From JACVRM01 sp046262315 (GTDB taxonomy: Bacteria > Actinomycetota > Thermoleophilia > Gaiellales > Gaiellaceae), in assembly GCA_046262315.1 (NCBI GenBank), contig JBHEMZ010000074.1, positions 1-9,060 on the forward strand: DNA of 9,060 nt, read 5' to 3'. The notes under the pieces are model-generated. The model was not told the origin of the DNA and ran no database searches. It saw only the letters and a list, made by a program, of their open reading frames with translations. How positions within the stretch are numbered: the first letter of the stretch is position 1; each line of letters starts with the position of its first letter. Positions 6,482 through 9,060 of the stretch are shown in pieces. Position numbers and translations under genes: made by a program.

Positions 6482-7836
6482 GCGGGCCGCGAATCGCGTT
6501 CATCGGTGCGGGGAGCGTCGTCTTCACGCGGAACCTCCTCGGGGACATCTTCGACTTCCGGGAGCTTCGCGAAGCCGAGATCGCTCTGCACGACATCGAC
6601 GCGGACCGGCTCGCCACTGCGGAGGCGATCGCGCACCTCACCGCCCGCGACCGCGGCGCCGCACCGCGGATCACGACGCATGCCGACCGGCGCACGGCGA
6701 TCGACGGGGCGGACTACGTCATCAACATGGTTCAGATCGGCGGCCATGCCGCGACGCTCGTTGATTTCGAGCTTCCGGCCCGGTACGGGCTCCGCCAGAC
6801 GATCGGCGACACGCTCGGGATCGGGGGGATCTTCCGGGCGCTTCGCACCGCGGATCACATGCTGGCGCTCGGACGGGAGATGGCCGAGCTGTGCCCGCGC
6901 GCGTGGCTCCTGAACTACACGAACCCGATGTCGATCCTGTGCTGGCTGACCTACGGTGGCACGCCGACGTCGCAGGTCGTCGGCCTGTGCCACTCGGTTC
7001 AGTTCACGATCGCCGACCTCGCGAAGCTGGTCGGGGTACCGAAGAAGGAGGTCACCTTTCTCGTTGCCGGCGTCAACCACCAGGCCTTCGTCCTCCGCTT
7101 CGCGCGTGACGGTGAGGATCTCTACCCGCGCCTCGACGCGCGCATCGCCGCCGATCCCGATCTGCAGCGCCGCATCCGCGTCGCCGTCTACCAACGCTTC
7201 GGCTTCTTCCCGAGCGAGTCGAGCGAGCACGCCGCCGAGTACGTGCCGTGGTTCATGCGCCGTGACGAACAACTCGAGCGCTTCCGGATCCCGGTCGACG
7301 AGTACGTCAGGCGCAGCGAGGCGAACCTCGTCGAGTACGAGCACGTGAGGCGCTCGCTCGCTCGCGGCGATCGGCTGCGCCTCACGCGTTCGGATGAGTA
7401 CGCGGCGCCGATCATCCACTCGATGGAGACCGGCGTGCCCCGCGTCGTCTACGGCAACGTCCGCAACACCGGTCTCGTCCCCGAGCTGCCCGAGGACGCG
7501 TGCGTCGAGGTGCCGTGCCGCGTTGACGGCACCGGTCTCCACCCGGTCGTCGTGCGGGACTACCCACCGCAGCTCGCGGCGCTGAACCGTACGTTCCTGA
7601 ACGTGGTCGAGCTGACGGTGCGGGCGGTTCTCGAGGAGCGCTCCGACTTCGTTCGCCTTGCGGCAATGCTCGACCCGAACGCGGCCGCGACGCTGACGCT
7701 CGACGAAATCGACAGGCTTTGCGACGAGCTCACGAGCGCACATCGCGAGCTGCTGCCAGCGCCGCTCGCGGGCGACCCTGTGCCGGCAACGACGCAGAGC
7801 CACGGACTCGTGGGCGCAGGACGGGGTCCGACATGA
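6478..7836 (+). CDS. melA: GH4 alpha-galactosidase (MelA family)
   Basis: Cytoplasmic NAD+- and divalent-metal-dependent glycosidase of family GH4, which cleaves by a redox-elimination mechanism rather than direct displacement. The 452 residues match E. coli MelA (451) in length and segment order. Visible motifs are a Rossmann NAD motif G10-A-G-S13, D111 in GDTLGIGG, N149 in NYTNPM, and the metal-site C171-H172-S173 in GLCHSVQ. N200-H201 lies in GVNHQAF, SSEH at 248-251 and YGNVRN later. The CHSV signature is the one associated with alpha-galactosidases; 6-phospho-glycosidases of GH4 carry CD or CN at this place. About 26 residues follow the last MelA-like segment (AHRELLP), ending in the overlap with the ATPase gene. 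The start overlaps the permease stop, with only a weak purine run before it. It probably removes alpha-linked galactose from the imported sugar; exact substrate unknown. Confidence 0.92.
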   Translation: MSGPRIAFIGAGSVVFTRNLLGDIFDFRELREAEIALHDIDADRLATAEAIAHLTARDRGAAPRITTHADRRTAIDGADYVINMVQIGGHAATLVDFELPARYGLRQTIGDTLGIGGIFRALRTADHMLALGREMAELCPRAWLLNYTNPMSILCWLTYGGTPTSQVVGLCHSVQFTIADLAKLVGVPKKEVTFLVAGVNHQAFVLRFARDGEDLYPRLDARIAADPDLQRRIRVAVYQRFGFFPSESSEHAAEYVPWFMRRDEQLERFRIPVDEYVRRSEANLVEYEHVRRSLARGDRLRLTRSDEYAAPIIHSMETGVPRVVYGNVRNTGLVPELPEDACVEVPCRVDGTGLHPVVVRDYPPQLAALNRTFLNVVELTVRAVLEERSDFVRLAAMLDPNAAATLTLDEIDRLCDELTSAHRELLPAPLAGDPVPATTQSHGLVGAGRGPT

Positions 7837-9020
7837 CCGGGATCCGGCTCGAGGAGCTGACGAAGGTCTACCCCAATGGCGTGAAGGCGGTCGACGCGAT
7901 CAGCCTCGAGATCGACGAGGGCGAGTTCGTCGTGCTCGTTGGCCCCTCGGGCTGTGGCAAGTCGACGCTGCTGCGCATGATCGCCGGGCTCGAGGACGTG
8001 ACCGAGGGCGCGGTCTTCATCGAGGACGTCGACGTCACCGATCAGCCGCCGCAGAAGCGGGACATCGCCATGGTCTTCCAGAACTACGCGCTCTACCCGC
8101 ACATGAGCGTAAGGGACAACCTCGCATACGGCCTCAAGCTCCGGAGGATGCCGAAGAAGGAGTGGCAGCGACGCGTGCAGGAGGTCGCCCGAACGCTCGG
8201 GCTCGAGGAGCTGCTGGGCCGTAAGCCTGCGGCGCTGTCAGGCGGACAGCGGCAGCGCGTTGCGATGGGCCGCGCGATCGTGCGCGAGCCGAGGGCTTTC
8301 CTCATGGACGAGCCGCTCTCCAACCTCGACGCGAAGCTCCGCGTCTCGATGCGCGCCGAGCTGGCGAAGCTGCACGAGCGGCTGCGCGTGACGACCGTCT
8401 ACGTCACGCACGACCAGATCGAGGCGATGACGCTCGGCCAGCGCGTCGCGATCCTGCGGGACGGCGTCCTGCAGCAGGTCGACACGCCGCAGAACCTCTT
8501 TCACCGACCGAAGAATCTGTTCGTCGCCGCCTTCATCGGCTCTCCCGCCATGAACCTCGTCGACGCGCGCGTCGACGGTGCCTACGTGCGCTTCGCGGAC
8601 TTCGATCTGACGCTACCCGACTCCTCCCCGGTCGCCGGGCTCGACCGGGACGTAATCCTGGGAATCAGGCCGACGGACTTCGAGCACGGCGTGACGGCCG
8701 CGGCGGAGCTGCCGCGGATCCGCGTCCGACCCGACGTGGTCGAGGACCTCGGCGCCGAGAACCACCTCATCTTCTCCGTCAACGCTCAGCGGGTCAGCGC
8801 AGACGCGGTCCGCGCCGCGACCGAGGCCAGCAGCGACGACGAGGGGAAGCTCTTCGCGGACGATCAGCGTGCGGTCTTCATCGCGTCTCTCGACGCGCGC
8901 CGCGCCGTCGTCGCGGGCGCCGACGTCGAGCTCGCAGTCGACCACCGGCGCCTGCACTTCTTCGATCCGGAAACCGGCCTCGCGCTCGACGCCACCAGGC
9001 GAGCGACGGTCGCCGCCTGA
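7833..9020 (+). CDS. Sugar ABC transporter ATP-binding protein (MalK/MsmK/UgpC type)
   Basis: Cytoplasmic ATPase that powers the two permeases. The 395 residues show all nucleotide-binding motifs: Walker A GPSGCGKST (37-45), Q-loop Q83, signature LSGGQ (135-139), Walker B FLMDEP (156-161), D-loop SNLD (163-166) and switch H193 in VTHD. A C-terminal domain of about 150 residues (FIGSPAMNLVDARV onward) is the TOBE-like regulatory region found in CUT1 ATPases. The start chosen is the ATG at 7833, overlapping the alpha-galactosidase stop as ATGA. An in-frame ATG at 7719 would add 38 Arg/Ala-rich residues without family counterpart, and GGGG at 7823-7826 gives a fair ribosome site for 7833. Many monoderm CUT1 operons lack their own ATPase and share one; this one has it, though sharing cannot be excluded. 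Confidence 0.95.
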   Translation: MTGIRLEELTKVYPNGVKAVDAISLEIDEGEFVVLVGPSGCGKSTLLRMIAGLEDVTEGAVFIEDVDVTDQPPQKRDIAMVFQNYALYPHMSVRDNLAYGLKLRRMPKKEWQRRVQEVARTLGLEELLGRKPAALSGGQRQRVAMGRAIVREPRAFLMDEPLSNLDAKLRVSMRAELAKLHERLRVTTVYVTHDQIEAMTLGQRVAILRDGVLQQVDTPQNLFHRPKNLFVAAFIGSPAMNLVDARVDGAYVRFADFDLTLPDSSPVAGLDRDVILGIRPTDFEHGVTAAAELPRIRVRPDVVEDLGAENHLIFSVNAQRVSADAVRAATEASSDDEGKLFADDQRAVFIASLDARRAVVAGADVELAVDHRRLHFFDPETGLALDATRRATVAA

Positions 9021-9060
9021 CGAGCCTCGCAGCGGGTGCCGCGCGCGTGATGCGCTCGCC

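Noticed and set aside
6355..7803. A 482-codon minus-strand frame opposite the alpha-galactosidase gene, and a similar one at 5399-6442
   Set aside because: Both are antisense to genes with complete family motifs and have the same Arg/Val/Asp-rich composition; they are explained by third-position GC bias.
7719..7832. Upstream in-frame start for the ATPase
   Set aside because: It adds 38 Arg/Ala-rich residues inside the alpha-galactosidase coding end, and related ATPases begin at the equivalent of the 7833 ATG.
6478..7836. GH4 gene as a 6-phospho-glycosidase paired with a PTS
   Set aside because: The metal-site motif is CHSV (alpha-galactosidase type), and the neighbours are an ABC importer, which delivers unphosphorylated sugar.
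9021..9060. Possible terminator after the ATPase gene
   Set aside because: Only a 4-bp GCGC stem with a 5-nt loop and no T-run is visible, and the window ends too soon to judge.

Overview
The window is a compact, GC-rich, almost fully coding carbohydrate-utilisation locus with six genes. High GC, GTG starts, ATGA stop/start overlaps, a Tat-type substrate-binding protein and CUT1 transporter genes suggest a high-GC bacterium, plausibly an actinobacterial lineage such as Thermoleophilia. That placement is an impression from composition and protein style, not a demonstrated assignment.

Layout: positions 43-3117 (minus strand) encode a full-length LacZ-type GH2 beta-galactosidase. A 158-bp divergent intergenic region (3118-3275) separates it from a plus-strand operon. 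The operon runs: a Tat-exported sugar-binding protein (3276-4616), two CUT1 permeases (4632-5579 and 5576-6481), a MelA-type GH4 alpha-galactosidase (6478-7836) and a MalK/MsmK/UgpC-type ATPase (7833-9020). The gap between the first two operon genes is 15 nt. The other three junctions are 4-nt ATGA overlaps, so the operon is very probably transcribed and translated as a unit. Positions 1-42 and 9021-9060 show no supportable feature.

How the genes work together (inference): the binding protein captures a galactose-containing saccharide or glycoside outside the membrane, the two permeases and the dedicated ATPase import it unmodified, and two cytoplasmic enzymes remove alpha- and beta-linked galactose. 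Both enzymes lack export signals. This fits substrates such as melibiose/raffinose-type sugars plus beta-galactosides, or a compound carrying both linkages. No transcription factor and no Leloir-pathway genes lie inside the window. The divergent intergenic region contains LacI-family-like dyads that could be the control point.

No unprecedented system is visible. The points most worth a second look are the pairing of cytoplasmic alpha- and beta-galactosidases around one transporter, the operator-like dyads, the Tat signal without a lipobox, and the Cys in place of the E. coli LacZ Trp999.
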